A stretch of DNA of 48,527 bases. Origin: Acetobacter tropicalis. GTDB taxonomy: Bacteria; Pseudomonadota; Alphaproteobacteria; Acetobacterales; Acetobacteraceae. The DNA lies in assembly GCF_001580915.1 (NCBI RefSeq), contig NZ_LHZQ01000202.1, positions 1-48,527 on the forward strand. Direction: 5' to 3'. The translations under genes and the position numbers were made by a program. Below, piece by piece: positions 1 through 9,414 of this stretch (position 1 is its first letter; the number at the start of each line of letters is the position of its first letter). The notes beneath the pieces are model-generated. The model saw only the letters and a program-made list of their open reading frames with translations. It searched no databases and was not told the DNA's origin.

Positions 1-129
1 TCTCATTCAAAAGCCACTCTTTTTATGGGGGGATTACCGAATAATAGTGTGTCAGGAGGTCTGCCAGGAAATAGCCGATGGGAACGCTGTGTGTTTTATA
101 AAGAAGTAAGTCAAAGTCGAGAACTGTGA
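1..129 (+). CDS. C-terminal end of an unidentified protein, cut by the left edge
   Basis: Frame 1 is open from the first base to a TGA at 127-129, giving 42 codons. The residues (Gly/Asn/Ser-rich around LFMGGLPNNS, then RWERCVFYKEV) read like real protein. A hairpin followed by a T-run begins at the stop codon, as expected for the end of a plus-strand gene that converges on the TonB receptor. The family is not recognised. It could be chance, since the open stretch is short. Confidence 0.35.
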   Translation, partial: SHSKATLFMGGLPNNSVSGGLPGNSRWERCVFYKEVSQSREL

Positions 130-171
130 GGCCGGTTTTTTCTTGTCTGCTATCGGCCTCACATGGTTTTT
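126..171 (+). terminator. Rho-independent terminator candidate
   Basis: GTGAGGCCG (126-134) pairs perfectly with CGGCCTCAC (154-162) around a 19-base loop, and a T-run follows at 167-171. It overlaps the stop of the edge ORF and lies just past the 3' end of the convergent TonB receptor at 180. It probably ends the plus-strand transcript and may also affect the opposing one. Confidence 0.5.
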
Positions 172-179
172 CAATGTGC

Positions 180-2501
180 CTAGAAATTGTAGGTCAGATC
201 TCCACCAATCCACCGGGGTGTTTGTCTGTATTCCACACGGGAATTGTCGTTGCTGGAAAAAGAGTAGGTATTTCCGTGTTTGTTCAGAAGGTTATCTACC
301 CAGACTGATGCTTCCCACTTGCTGTTGGCGGGACGCAACGCCAGACGCATGCCCATGGAGCTGATTTTGTCGGTAATACCGTTTGGATCGGCCAGACCGT
401 CAATCTGGTTATCTTTCCACGTATAGCTGACCTGATACGCCATGACGTAATTTTTAGACAGATTCCACTGATAGCGTGCCACCGCATCCCATGAAAAACG
501 TGGAGAGAACGGTAGAACGGTATTGTTGGAGATAGGGGCAATCAGGCTCATCCCACGTACAGATGAGGGGGCTTTGAGAATAATCCCATCCATATAGGAA
601 AAACCGGCGTTAAAATCGAGCCCTTTGATCGGTGTTACCCACCGTGCCTGTAGTTCTCCACCGCGGGATCTGGCGCGTGGAACATTGCCCAATGTTCCTG
701 CAACACCAGTAAGCGTGTTAGCGACCACCAGTGTTTGACGGTTATGGTATTCATAGTCAAACAGTGCGCCCTGTAGAGTAAGTTTGCGGTTGAAGAACGA
801 AGCCTTGGCACCGACCTCATACGCTACCAGGTTTTCTGGCCTTACATAGGCCAATGCCTGCTGACTGCCAACGGCAGCAGAATAATAGGTGCCGGGTTTG
901 TAGCCGTTGGAAATTGTAGCATACAGCAGCACATCGGGCGTGACCTGATATTCTGCACCAACTTTTCCGGTAAAGCGGTTATTATATCGTGTCTGGCTGA
1001 TATGGGTGAGATTAGCCATGGGCACGCCGCTGACTGCGCCATCATTATCAACTGTGCCACCAAAATAAGACCGTTGGTCCATGGAATAGCGGCCGCCGAA
1101 AATCAGGCGAAACTTGTTTGTCACTTTTACAACGTTGTTGGTATAGACACCAAACGAGACATTCTGCTGCCGGTAGTCAGATGTAAAATTGGCGCTTGGC
1201 ATCTCATACAGGTCTTTTTCCATATGTTTGTAAAGACCGTCGATATGATCGAAGGATTCAAACAGACCCACTGTCCACCGCACAGGCGACGTCGCTTTGG
1301 AAGCCAGATGGATATCCTGAGACTGCACAAAATAGTTGTCTCGGAAGTGGTAGTCTGACCGTTCCAGACGGGATCCATCAAAGTTATCGTAAATTCGGCG
1401 GGAATACGCATCCACAGCAGAGGTTGCCACCAATGTGGCAAAGCTGAAATCATGCCGGAGCGTAAGAGCGGCACCTCCTCCATTTTCTCGACGGCTAACG
1501 GGAAAATCGCCCACATTTACGCGGGTTGCATCACGGTTGGAACCGGAGACACCATTGGTACCTACAGGCAAGCCCATCAAGCTATCTGTTGTCGTATTCT
1601 GTGGGGAGTTGGGTGTGCCGTAATTACGCGTATAATGGATGTTCAGCAAAAGGGATGTTTTGTCATCCAGTTCAAACTTTGTCATGTTGCGCACAGCAAG
1701 AAGATCATTGCTGCCATAGCGGTTACCGTTATGCAGGTCTTTCTGCCAGCCATCCCCATTGCGATAGGAAAAGGCAAAACGATCTGTAATCCGGTCTGTC
1801 AGTGCACCGTTAATTGCCCCCTTGGCGGTGTTGGTCGCATAACTGCTGTAACCCCATGTCAGATAACCGCCAAATTGATCGGTAGGTTTGACAGATTCAT
1901 AATTTATGGCTCCACCGGTTGCGCTTCGGCCAGAGTCAAACCCTTGCGGGCCTTTCATGACATCTACATGCTGGATATCCAGCATCTGCCCTGAGTAGAA
2001 AACAGGAAAAGGAGAGTAGATCCCATCAAAATACATGCCAATGCCGCTCATGTTCGAGGCATTGAAATCATCCAGTCCTACCCCGCGTATACTGAAAATG
2101 GGTACACTGCCGGACGTAGCTTCAACGGCGCTTAGCCCGGGCACAAACCCCGCAATATCCTTGGGGTTGTTAAGGTTGAGTGCCCGAATTTCCGCGCCAC
2201 CAATGGAGGTGACTGCTCCGGCCGTATGCATGGCGGCATTTCTATGGCTGGTGCGGACCTCAAGATCTTCCACCGCGCCTTCAATGGAGCGGGGACGGGG
2301 CGCAGTCTTTCGTTTTGTAGCTGGGGCGTGTTTTTTTACACTCCCTGCTTTGCCCGTAACTGCTGATACGGGTTGCGCATTTGCAAGGGGGATAAGGTTT
2401 GTATGTGCCCATTCTGCGCCTGCAAAAACGGCACAACAGAGGAGAAGCTGTTTTCTGCGTAGTCCGGTTCTTCCGGAAGGCTGACAACGACCAGACATCA
2501 T
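180..2501 (-). CDS. TonB-dependent outer-membrane receptor
   Basis: This is an outer-membrane gated channel energised by TonB-ExbBD. From the chosen ATG it is about 773 residues, normal for the family. After a hydrophobic export segment comes a basic Pro/Lys/Arg-rich linker and a TonB-box-like stretch (VEDLEVRTS). A plug domain follows, with IAGFVPGLSA, a SIRGVG motif, VDVMKGPQG and ATGGAINYES. The rest is a beta-barrel ending in the aromatic residue typical of porins (TYNF). The frame is open to a TTG at 2525, but tandem ATGs at 2496-2501 preceded by AAGGA are the better start. The gene is divergent from the oxygenase at 2740. The ligand is unknown: iron complexes are usual, but the neighbouring catabolic genes allow an organic substrate. 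There is no STN signalling domain. Confidence 0.9.
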   Translation of the reverse strand: MMSGRCQPSGRTGLRRKQLLLCCAVFAGAEWAHTNLIPLANAQPVSAVTGKAGSVKKHAPATKRKTAPRPRSIEGAVEDLEVRTSHRNAAMHTAGAVTSIGGAEIRALNLNNPKDIAGFVPGLSAVEATSGSVPIFSIRGVGLDDFNASNMSGIGMYFDGIYSPFPVFYSGQMLDIQHVDVMKGPQGFDSGRSATGGAINYESVKPTDQFGGYLTWGYSSYATNTAKGAINGALTDRITDRFAFSYRNGDGWQKDLHNGNRYGSNDLLAVRNMTKFELDDKTSLLLNIHYTRNYGTPNSPQNTTTDSLMGLPVGTNGVSGSNRDATRVNVGDFPVSRRENGGGAALTLRHDFSFATLVATSAVDAYSRRIYDNFDGSRLERSDYHFRDNYFVQSQDIHLASKATSPVRWTVGLFESFDHIDGLYKHMEKDLYEMPSANFTSDYRQQNVSFGVYTNNVVKVTNKFRLIFGGRYSMDQRSYFGGTVDNDGAVSGVPMANLTHISQTRYNNRFTGKVGAEYQVTPDVLLYATISNGYKPGTYYSAAVGSQQALAYVRPENLVAYEVGAKASFFNRKLTLQGALFDYEYHNRQTLVVANTLTGVAGTLGNVPRARSRGGELQARWVTPIKGLDFNAGFSYMDGIILKAPSSVRGMSLIAPISNNTVLPFSPRFSWDAVARYQWNLSKNYVMAYQVSYTWKDNQIDGLADPNGITDKISSMGMRLALRPANSKWEASVWVDNLLNKHGNTYSFSSNDNSRVEYRQTPRWIGGDLTYNF

Positions 2502-2739
2502 GATCTGTGGTTTCCTTATCCTCAAATCTCTGTTGAAGAACCAGCAAGATCTGGCAGGCGGTGTGGCCAGTCTGCATTTTCTTCCGGAAGAGTAACAGAA
2601 TTTGTCTTGAGGAGGAGAGCTTTTCAGGCGTTTCAGTTATCAAATGGAAAAAGTTTACTTTTCGAAATAATTGACCGAAATCATGCTTTTTTTCTGGCAT
2701 TATCCTGGCAACAGAGCCGCAAGAAGGAAGTGATTCGTA
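2502..2739. promoter_or_regulatory. Divergent promoter region, TonB receptor / PhyH oxygenase
   Basis: This 238-bp spacer separates two divergent starts and must hold both promoters. A clear GAAGGAAG ribosome-binding site lies about eight bases before the ATG at 2740. An AT-rich tract at about 2640-2700 is the likeliest promoter site. No confident operator was seen. Confidence 0.4.
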
Positions 2740-3588
2740 ATGTCTCCCTTTATTACCTCTCCGTTCATATCTGAAGAGCAATATGCCCAGTTCCAACAGG
2801 ATGGAGCACTGTGCCTTCGTAACGTGATACCAGATGAAACAGTGGAAGCACTAAAAAAGGCGTTGCCTGAGGCTATCGCTGCGGCTGGCCCGCATCATTT
2901 CAAGTTTGGCAACCCGGAAGAAAAAGGTGGTTTTTTCGGGGATGTTCTAGTGTGGCAGCGTGTTCCTGCTTTTCGTGATTTTGTGTGGTCTGGCCCGCTG
3001 GCACATGTGGCGGGTGCATTGATGCATTCTCGTACTGTCACATTTTACCATGATTTTCTGCTGATCAAGGAGGGAGGTACGTCCAAACGTACACCGTGGC
3101 ATCAGGATCAATCTTACTGGTGTGTGGATGGCTCTCAGGCGCTTACGGTGTGGATGCCGTTAGATGAGATTCCGCTTGAAACATCTCTGGAATTTGTCCG
3201 TGGGTCGCATCTGTGGAACACGCTTTATGAAGCCGTGCCGTTTGACAGTGCCAGTAGTTTCAATGGGAGCCGCGATAATCGCCCTCAGATTCCAGATATT
3301 GATGCTGCACGGGCGGATCATGATATTCTGAAATGGGCTCTGAAGCCCGGTGACTGTTTGGTATTCCACTGTCGTACGTTGCATGCTGCACCAGGAAACG
3401 CCAATCCCAATCGTTCGCGCCGTGTGCTTTCCACGTGCTGGGCTGGGGACGATGCGCGCTATATGGAAATAGAAAGCGATTTGGCTCCGCCCGTGAAAGG
3501 AGACAATCTTATCCCGGGTGGTCCACTCACCTGTGCTACTTTTCCGCAGATACTTCCTGCACCCACTTCAGTGTCAGGTGTCATATAG
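2740..3588 (+). CDS. Phytanoyl-CoA dioxygenase (PhyH) family Fe(II)/2-oxoglutarate oxygenase
   Basis: This cytoplasmic non-haem iron oxygenase would hydroxylate a small substrate using 2-oxoglutarate and O2. At 282 residues it is normal for the family. The iron-binding triad is visible as H121 and D123 in the HQDQSYW motif and H215 in LHAAPGN. Arg227/228 are candidates for the 2-oxoglutarate carboxylate contact. The start has a strong Shine-Dalgarno sequence. It stands alone on the plus strand between the TonB receptor and the minus-strand operon, and a long hairpin follows it. PhyH members act on lipids, amino acids, ectoine and quaternary amines, so the fold and chemistry are clear but the substrate is not. 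It lacks neighbours that would make it an ectoine hydroxylase. Confidence 0.85.
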   Translation: MSPFITSPFISEEQYAQFQQDGALCLRNVIPDETVEALKKALPEAIAAAGPHHFKFGNPEEKGGFFGDVLVWQRVPAFRDFVWSGPLAHVAGALMHSRTVTFYHDFLLIKEGGTSKRTPWHQDQSYWCVDGSQALTVWMPLDEIPLETSLEFVRGSHLWNTLYEAVPFDSASSFNGSRDNRPQIPDIDAARADHDILKWALKPGDCLVFHCRTLHAAPGNANPNRSRRVLSTCWAGDDARYMEIESDLAPPVKGDNLIPGGPLTCATFPQILPAPTSVSGVI

Positions 3589-3601
3589 CGTCTGTGTTAA
3601 G

Positions 3602-3668
3602 GCCTGTTAATGCTTGAATGTTTTTCTATTTTTTTCGTATAGAAAAAAGAAATAACAGGCATTTTTAT
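3602..3668 (+). terminator. Long imperfect hairpin, probable terminator
   Basis: GCCTGTTA (3602-3609) pairs with TAACAGGC (3653-3660). An inner arm, TTTTTCTAT (3621-3629), pairs with ATAGAAAAA just after the inner loop, making a nested, long AT-rich stem. A T-run follows (ATTTTTATAG). It lies just downstream of the PhyH gene and probably terminates it. Confidence 0.55.
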
Positions 3669-3780
3669 AGATGCATTATGAGGAAGGCGGTACAAGCTTA
3701 TCCCCTTGAATAAGTAGATCAAGAGGAACAGATGTGGGGTTGGAAGTAGGCAGAGTTGCCGGCATCCCTGCCCGTAACCG

Positions 3781-3818
3781 GCATAGGGGCGCAGTTGGAT
3801 AACTGTTCGTCCCTATGC
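3781..3818. repeat. Strong inverted repeat downstream of the aldolase operon
   Basis: GCATAGGG (3781-3788) pairs with CCCTATGC (3811-3818). The interior also pairs (CAGTT with AACTG around GGAT), so nearly the whole 38 bases fold. It lies 30 bp past the 3' end of the minus-strand aldolase gene. There is no clear T-run on either side, so it may be an mRNA-stabilising or Rho-dependent end rather than a classical terminator. Confidence 0.45.
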
Positions 3819-3848
3819 CTATCTCCGTATCAGCTGGGTAGTCTAAGG

Positions 3849-4595
3849 TTAGTTCTTGTAGTCAGGCTGTTCTCTGTCCAGTTTGCGGCGGAGTGCCTGC
3901 CAGATAAGCTCGCCCTGATCAGGGTCATCATCAAACTGCTTTTTGGTACGAAGGATTTTTTCTTCGGATGGAATATGCAACGGTACCCCTGTTGCTTGTG
4001 CCGCAATCTGGATACGGCATGCCTGCTCTATATAATACATCCGGTAAAAGGCCTGGGCTACGGTCGCGCCCACAGTGAGGAGGCCGTGATTTTGTAGGAT
4101 GAGCGCGCAATGGCTGCCCAGATCACGCACCAGGCGTTCACGCTCGCTCAGATTATCATCCGCGGCAATACCCTCGTAGCCATGAAAACCCACAGCGTTA
4201 TAAAATTCGATATTCATCTGGTTCAGGGGAAGAATTTTCTGTTCCTGAGCAGCAACAACCATGCCTGCTACGGTATGGCTATGCATGACACACGCGGCAT
4301 CAGGTCTGCTGCGATGGATAGCAGAATGAATGACAAACCCGGCAGGATTGACCGGCCAGGATGTTTCCTGCCGCGGTTGGCCGTCTGCATCCACAATGAC
4401 CAGAGAACTGGCCGTGATTTCCTCAAAAAGCAGCCCATATGGGTTTACCAGATAGCGGTGGCTTTCACCGGGCAACCGTACGGACAGATGCGTGTAAACC
4501 AGATCGGTCATGTTGAAGAGCGCCATAAGGCGGTAGGCCGCCGCCAGTTCTTCACGCAGCGTTTGTTCTGTTGAGGCAGGAGAGGCAAGAGACAT
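3849..4595 (-). CDS. Class II aldolase/adducin family protein
   Basis: This is a zinc-dependent aldolase or decarboxylase fold that retro-aldol-cleaves hydroxy-acid or sugar-phosphate substrates. The length, about 248 residues, fits. Counting from the upstream GTG at 4604, the metal ligands are H108 and H110 (VMHSHTV) and H173 (QNHGLL), with SVR (41-43) and VNPAGFVIHSAI typical of the fold. The ATG at 4595 has AGGA ten bases upstream and is preferred. It lies about 40 bp downstream of the IPNS-like oxygenase, so it is probably the last gene of that operon. Many catabolic clusters use such proteins on 3-keto or 2-hydroxy acids. The substrate is not inferable here. Confidence 0.85.
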   Translation of the reverse strand: MSLASPASTEQTLREELAAAYRLMALFNMTDLVYTHLSVRLPGESHRYLVNPYGLLFEEITASSLVIVDADGQPRQETSWPVNPAGFVIHSAIHRSRPDAACVMHSHTVAGMVVAAQEQKILPLNQMNIEFYNAVGFHGYEGIAADDNLSERERLVRDLGSHCALILQNHGLLTVGATVAQAFYRMYYIEQACRIQIAAQATGVPLHIPSEEKILRTKKQFDDDPDQGELIWQALRRKLDREQPDYKN

Positions 4596-4633
4596 CAAAA
4601 ACACGTCCTGTTTTTATAAAACATGCGGCCGTT

Positions 4634-5698
4634 TCAGGCTGCTGATTGAGGTTTGGCCCGTTTGAAATGGCCAAAAGTAGCAGTTTTGCGTGCCCCTTCA
4701 GGCAGAGTGAGTTTGCCTTCCTGCACGCGGCGCACCAGATACTGATAGGTTTGCAGCGCCTGCGCCCACATATGCTCGCCAATGGTGATGGTTTCGTAAT
4801 TCTCATTCCCTGTGGCGAAGGCGGGCAGCGGACGAATTTGGGTATGATAGTCACAGGCGTAGAACAAAGGAAAGGAGTAGCGTTCTTCCTTGACGCTCCG
4901 TACGCGGTGGGCTGTTGCCACAAAGGCGCCGGCCGTCATCACTTCCAGCATATCCCCGATATTGACCACAAAAGCGCCGGGAATGGGCGGGGCGTCAATC
5001 CAGTCTCCGTGCCCGTTCATAACTTCCAGCCCCGGCTGGTCCGCCAGAAGAATGGTAAAGCACTCGTAATCCGTATGCGCCCCAATACCCGGGGCGTCTT
5101 GCGCCTCGGCATCATAGGGATAGTGGATCATGCGCAGTTTTGACGGTGGAAAATTGGCGTGATCATCAAAATAGGTTTCTGGCAGATCAAGAGCGAGAGC
5201 AAAGCCACGGAACAGCGTGCGACCGAGTGAGAAAACCGCTTTGTAGTAGGCCTGTGCGGCCTCCTTGAAGCCGGGAACTGTGGGCCAGTTATTCGGGCCC
5301 AGCAGCGGCGTGCCTGCCTTGACCAGTGGGTTATCTGCCGGAACCTCAAAGCCGATATCAAAGGCTTCCTTGTGGTCTGGCCGCCCAGAACCGTACACTT
5401 CCTCGCCTTCAGGAACAAAGCCTTTGTGGGTGGCGGACGTGCCGATGTAATAGTCCATCTTGCGCTCAAAGGGTTGAGCGAAGAAGTTTTTCGCGGCTTC
5501 GCGCACGCCTTTGATCAGATCATCAGGCACTTGATGGCCGGAGATATAGAGGAAGCCGACATTCCGGGCGGCTTGCCCTAGCTCTTCCGCCACGGCTTTA
5601 CGGTCTTGCGGGTTTTCACTGTACAGGCCCGCAATATTGACAACCGGGATGGACGTGAAGGTTTCAGTCTGTTCTGCCTGAGGGGTGTTTGATGTCAT
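4634..5698 (-). CDS. Isopenicillin-N-synthase-like 2-oxoglutarate/Fe(II) oxygenase
   Basis: This 354-residue cytoplasmic non-haem iron oxygenase has the DIOX_N domain at about 17-130 ([21 protein letters not shown]) and the 2OG-FeII domain after about 185. Iron ligands are H208 and D210 (GAHTDYE) and H264 (TAHRV). R273 with S275 (RYSFPLFY) binds the 2-oxoglutarate carboxylate. The ATG at 5698 is chosen over a longer open frame because GGAG precedes it and the conserved domain begins soon after. It starts 14 bp after the TIM-barrel gene. The family includes flavone and gibberellin oxidases, the ethylene-forming enzyme and many bacterial catabolic hydroxylases. Real penicillin synthesis is not implied, because no ACV synthetase is present. 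Confidence 0.87.
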   Translation of the reverse strand: MTSNTPQAEQTETFTSIPVVNIAGLYSENPQDRKAVAEELGQAARNVGFLYISGHQVPDDLIKGVREAAKNFFAQPFERKMDYYIGTSATHKGFVPEGEEVYGSGRPDHKEAFDIGFEVPADNPLVKAGTPLLGPNNWPTVPGFKEAAQAYYKAVFSLGRTLFRGFALALDLPETYFDDHANFPPSKLRMIHYPYDAEAQDAPGIGAHTDYECFTILLADQPGLEVMNGHGDWIDAPPIPGAFVVNIGDMLEVMTAGAFVATAHRVRSVKEERYSFPLFYACDYHTQIRPLPAFATGNENYETITIGEHMWAQALQTYQYLVRRVQEGKLTLPEGARKTATFGHFKRAKPQSAA

Positions 5699-5712
5699 GT
5701 CGGGATCTCCGG

Positions 5713-6564
5713 TTAAGGGCAGAGGGTCATGAACTGTTTGAAGTGGACCTGTTCCGTTTGGCCCATCCACACATTCAGGCTCCACAAATCGGCAATGGGG
5801 GCGTTGGTGAAGGGCAGCGTGTGCAGGTAACCATCAGGCCCGCATTCTGGGGTGAGAGTGGTGACGCTATACCCACGTTTCTTTTGCGCCAGCCATATCT
5901 GTTCCCAGATGTGCTGATGGAAGCGGAGGGCAGGTTCGTATTCGGGGGCAGCAGGATGCGGCACCTGTGGGCCCTGATCATAGCCAACGCGTGCCTGAAC
6001 GTGATGCACGCGGCTTAGAAAAGCTGAGAAATCATCAAGCGGGTCATTCAGAAGCCGCTCGCAACTGACAACCCAGTGGCTGATATCGGCAGTGAACAGG
6101 ATATCATCGGCAAGCTGTGGCAGCACATCCATCGTGACCCACGGGGTGGCCAGAATGCGGGAGCGATGTGTTTCAAAACTGCACAGCAGCCCCATTTCCT
6201 GCCCGATGGCATGAGCGCGGGTTATGAACTCAGCCTGCTGTGAGGCAGACCAGCGATCATTCCCCCCCAGCACGTTGATGAAGCGCGGCTTCATGCAGAG
6301 TGCGCGCTCAAGAGCAGATCGCAGATCAGCCAGATGATCTTCAATGGTGGCCGCCTGATGCGGGATCACGCCGCCGCCTGTCATGGCGATGGCAATATAG
6401 GGAATACCTTCTCCTGCCAGCACATCCGCATTTTGGCGGGCCTCGTCCATGGTGGCGGGGATGCGGGCTTCAATACCGGTAAAGCCCGCTTTTTTCAGGT
6501 CGTCTATCGCGGCGTGCCAGGGACGGAAATCTCCCCATAATGTTTTGAAAACATCAAGACGCAT
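5713..6564 (-). CDS. Xylose-isomerase-like TIM-barrel protein (sugar phosphate isomerase/epimerase family)
   Basis: This 283-residue AP-endonuclease-2-type TIM barrel would isomerise, epimerise or dehydrate a keto acid or sugar using a divalent metal. The four-ligand pattern of the family can be traced: Glu in SFETHRS, Asp in TADISHWV, His in VHHVQAR and Glu in [10 protein letters not shown]. The barrel starts with [11 protein letters not shown]. The ATG at 6564 is preferred to the upstream in-frame 6663 because the conserved fold begins there and AGGAT precedes it. It heads the segment TIM barrel, oxygenase, aldolase. The substrate is unknown. Confidence 0.82.
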   Translation of the reverse strand: MRLDVFKTLWGDFRPWHAAIDDLKKAGFTGIEARIPATMDEARQNADVLAGEGIPYIAIAMTGGGVIPHQAATIEDHLADLRSALERALCMKPRFINVLGGNDRWSASQQAEFITRAHAIGQEMGLLCSFETHRSRILATPWVTMDVLPQLADDILFTADISHWVVSCERLLNDPLDDFSAFLSRVHHVQARVGYDQGPQVPHPAAPEYEPALRFHQHIWEQIWLAQKKRGYSVTTLTPECGPDGYLHTLPFTNAPIADLWSLNVWMGQTEQVHFKQFMTLCP

Positions 6565-6903
6565 TGGATGATCCTGAAAGCAGGCCCCAGCCTGATTGAG
6601 GCAGAACTGGAGCGTATTGATGACCGATAACGAGAGGGGAAGTCCATTCCCGGCAGGTGGCATGCCTGTAGAGGTGGCTTGTCTGGCTGTTTTGTGTAGG
6701 CAGACAGAAATTTGCAGGGGCGTGTACCAAGCCGTTTTTCAGAAAAAAGCGGAGAGAACGGGTGGTCATGACATCCCCTGTAGGCGGAAGCAGGCAAACC
6801 TGCTCAGGTAACAACTTCATTTCTAGTTAATAATGAAGTGGGAGAATTTTCGTTTGAAATGTTGCAAACCTTACTTTTGGTGGGGCTCGCGCGTGGAGGT
6901 GCC
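6565..6903. other. Intergenic region upstream of the TIM-barrel operon
   Basis: No convincing gene is visible in these 339 bp. It separates the ABC ATPase stop from the TIM-barrel start on the same strand, so it may hold an internal promoter. It contains one clean inverted repeat at 6814-6839, listed separately. Confidence 0.4.
6814..6839. repeat. 8-bp inverted repeat, operator or hairpin
   Basis: ACTTCATT (6814-6821) pairs perfectly with AATGAAGT (6832-6839) around a 10-base AT-rich spacer. It lies in the gap between the ABC ATPase and the TIM-barrel gene. It could be a regulator-binding site or a weak intercistronic hairpin. Confidence 0.4.
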
Positions 6904-7704
6904 TCAGTAGCGGATCATCTGGTTCAGGAAGTTCTGGGCCCGTTCCGTCTGCGGCGTTGTGAAAAACTCTTCCGGCGGCGTGATTTCCAGAATGCGGCCA
7001 CGGTCCATGAAAATGATCTTATCAGCAATATGGCGGCTGAAAGCCATCTCATGTGTCACACACAGGGTGGTGATACCCTGTTCTGCCAAAGTGTTCATGA
7101 TGCTGACCACGCCGGTAATGGCTTCCGGATCAAGGGCGGCGGTTGGTTCATCAAACAGTATGACCTCAGGCTGCATGCACAGGGCGCGTGCAATGGCCAC
7201 ACGTTGCTGTTGGCCGCCTGAAAGCTGAATGGGATATTTGTTGGCCTGCTCCGGAATGCCTACCTGTTGCAGAAAGTGGAGGGCCATATCCTTCGCTTCC
7301 TTGCGCGAGAGGCTGCGCACAAGCTGAGGGGCAAGAGTGCAGTTGTCCACTACGCTCAGATGAGGGAACAGATTGTAGTTCTGGAACACCATGCCAACCA
7401 TGCAGCGGAGCGGGGTAAGGTTGGTCTTGTCATCAATCACAGTGCCATCAATCAGAATGCTGCCGCTGTCATGTGGTTCAATTCTGTTGAAGGTGCGGAT
7501 AAGGGTGGATTTGCCCGAGCCGGAGGGCCCCAGCACAACAATCTTCTCCCCACGCTGAACATCAAAGTTCAGTCGGTCCAGCGCAACAAAATCTCCGTAG
7601 AGCTTGCTCATGTTTCGCACGGAAATCATGGAGCCGTCAGCCAAAGGGCCAACGGCGTCGTGAAGGGCAGGGGCCGCGCCGGTCAGATCAGGTTCAGGAG
7701 GCAT
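6904..7704 (-). CDS. Polar amino acid ABC transporter ATP-binding protein
   Basis: This is the ATPase of a family-3 amino-acid uptake system, acting at the inner membrane. About 267 residues from the chosen ATG. Walker A is GPSGSGKST, the signature is LSGGQQQR and Walker B is VILFDEPTAALD, followed by the switch His in CVTHEM. The ATG at 7704 overlaps the permease gene by 11 bp, indicating translational coupling. A later ATG at 7629 would start directly at the ABC domain (MISVRNMSKLYG), leaving the first 25 residues as a non-conserved extension. It is GlnQ/HisP-like. It pairs with the fused binding-protein/permease gene just upstream. Confidence 0.92.
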   Translation of the reverse strand: MPPEPDLTGAAPALHDAVGPLADGSMISVRNMSKLYGDFVALDRLNFDVQRGEKIVVLGPSGSGKSTLIRTFNRIEPHDSGSILIDGTVIDDKTNLTPLRCMVGMVFQNYNLFPHLSVVDNCTLAPQLVRSLSRKEAKDMALHFLQQVGIPEQANKYPIQLSGGQQQRVAIARALCMQPEVILFDEPTAALDPEAITGVVSIMNTLAEQGITTLCVTHEMAFSRHIADKIIFMDRGRILEITPPEEFFTTPQTERAQNFLNQMIRY

Positions 7705-9244
7705 TGGCGGAAGCTTTCTTGCGGTCAGCCCAGGAAAAACGACGCTCAACCCGTTTTTGCAGAAACAGGAAAAAGAACACCATGGCCAGATAATAGACCA
7801 GTGCGGCTGCGTAATATTCCGTAAATTCGAACGTGCGGGCCACCTGTACCTGCGTAATGGCCAGAAGTTCCTGCAGGGAGATCACGGAAGCCAGAGAGGT
7901 AGTTTTCAAGAGACTGATGAAGTCATTGATGGTGGGCGGCAGGGCAATGCGCAGCGCTTGAGGGAAGATCACGTAGCGGTAAACTTGCCGTCGGCTCATG
8001 CCCAGTGCATCTGCCGCCAGTTCCTGTCCTGCATCCACAGCGCTCAGGGCCGAGCGGTTGATTTCCACCTGATAGGCGGATTCATTGATGGAAAGCGCCA
8101 CGAGTGTTGCCAGAAAAGGCGTGAACCATTGTTCCCGGAAGATAGGAAAAAATTGCGGCAAGGCATTCCAGATAAACAGAAGTTGCAAGAGCGTGGGGGC
8201 ACCCCTGAAAACCGAGACATAGGTTTTCAGAACAGCCTTGAGAAGGGAGTTGCCGCGACCATTGAGGGTAATAGCCATGGGGATGGAAATGACAATGGCA
8301 ATGGCGTGGGATAAGAGTGCCACGGCCAAGGTAATAAAGGCTCCCCGCAGGAAGGCCATGGAGGTCAGGGCAGAGAAAAAAGCGCCCCAATTGAAGGCTG
8401 AGGCGCCTGTGTCTTGTGTAAGCGCCTGCTCAGTCTGGGATGAAATGGACCATTTCTGACGGTAGGCGGTAAGGGTACCGTCCTGTTCCAAGGTAGAAAT
8501 GGCATTTTGGACCAGTGTGCGGTCCTGTGCGTTCTTGCGTAGATAGATGGCGAAGTGTCTGTAGTCCGAATAGTCGGGTTTCAGGATAATACGGACCTTG
8601 CCGTGCAGTTGCTTCTGCCGAAAATAAAGTTCCACGTCTTGGCTGACAAAAGCAAACACGCGGCCAATCAGCACCTGCTGTACAACCTGATCTTCTGTAG
8701 GATATTGCTGGATGATAATGGGCAGTTTGCCCGCGGCGGTCAGGGCCTCGTTTTCACGATTGATGCGGGTAGCGTAACTGGTCCCAGACTGCACGGCTAT
8801 GGTTTTGCCGGATAGATCAGCCATGCTGTTGATGGGTGCGGTATTGGCGCGTGCCACAACCGTGAGTGCCGTGTCCTGATAGGCAACAGCATCAAAATTC
8901 TTTTCCCGATCCGGCAACTGGATAATGCCGCTGATCACCATGCCACAGCGTTGTGCGCCAAGGCTGGGGAACAGGCCCGTAAAATCCATGGGAATGATGG
9001 AGAGTGTGGCGTGCCATCGTTCAGCCAGCGCGCGGGCGACATCAATGTCCATGCCCTCCGGCTTGCTGGCGTCCGACCCTTTCACAAAGGTCATGGGAGG
9101 CAAGGTTGGGTTTGTGCAGACTGTTAAAGTGCCATTCTGAACAAAAGATGGGATATCTTCCTGATGACCTTGGGCATGGGCGACGTTTGCGCCTCCCATC
9201 ATCAGTCCGGCCATAAGCAGGAAAGTGGTTCTGATATGGTGCAC
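7694..9244 (-). CDS. Fused solute-binding protein and permease of an amino acid ABC transporter
   Basis: One polypeptide carries a periplasmic family-3 binding domain and then an inner-membrane permease. A signal peptide (FLLMAGLMMGGANVAHA) leads into the binding domain (LTVCTNPTLPPMTF, EGMDIDVARALA, GKTIAVQSGTSY). After a short linker (FNWGAFFSALT) come the membrane segments, with the permease EAA-type loop LGMSRRQVYRYVIFPQALR. The frame is open to an ATG at 9415, which overlaps the LysR stop as TGATG. However, the GTG at 9244 has GAGG six bases upstream and places the signal peptide exactly at the N-terminus, so it is preferred. Such SBP-permease fusions are known in Gln/His-type transporters. 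A single permease implies a homodimer in the membrane. Confidence 0.88.
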   Translation of the reverse strand: MHHIRTTFLLMAGLMMGGANVAHAQGHQEDIPSFVQNGTLTVCTNPTLPPMTFVKGSDASKPEGMDIDVARALAERWHATLSIIPMDFTGLFPSLGAQRCGMVISGIIQLPDREKNFDAVAYQDTALTVVARANTAPINSMADLSGKTIAVQSGTSYATRINRENEALTAAGKLPIIIQQYPTEDQVVQQVLIGRVFAFVSQDVELYFRQKQLHGKVRIILKPDYSDYRHFAIYLRKNAQDRTLVQNAISTLEQDGTLTAYRQKWSISSQTEQALTQDTGASAFNWGAFFSALTSMAFLRGAFITLAVALLSHAIAIVISIPMAITLNGRGNSLLKAVLKTYVSVFRGAPTLLQLLFIWNALPQFFPIFREQWFTPFLATLVALSINESAYQVEINRSALSAVDAGQELAADALGMSRRQVYRYVIFPQALRIALPPTINDFISLLKTTSLASVISLQELLAITQVQVARTFEFTEYYAAALVYYLAMVFFFLFLQKRVERRFSWADRKKASANAS

Positions 9245-9414
9245 CGGTTTCCTCAACGGGAACGCCTTACGGGAGAACCCTATACCGGAGAGGCGTTGCC
9301 GGAAAAAATTGTTCCTGGCGTAAGGTGTTCCAATGGCGGCTCGGGAAGCGTGTAAAGGTGCGGTAAGAGGCAGGTCAGGATGTGAAGACCCAGAAAGCCA
9401 TGGCGTTAAGGGCA

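Noticed and set aside
1127-1994. Several 80-180 residue frames inside the first TonB receptor
   Set aside because: They are shadows of the receptor frame and carry no family signals.
3781-3818. CRISPR-type or integron-type repeat
   Set aside because: Only a single copy is seen. There is no spacer array and no cas or integrase gene in the window.
4634-5698. True isopenicillin N synthase for beta-lactam production
   Set aside because: Only the general 2OG/Fe(II) oxygenase fold is shared. No ACV synthetase or other beta-lactam gene is present, and the neighbours are catabolic.
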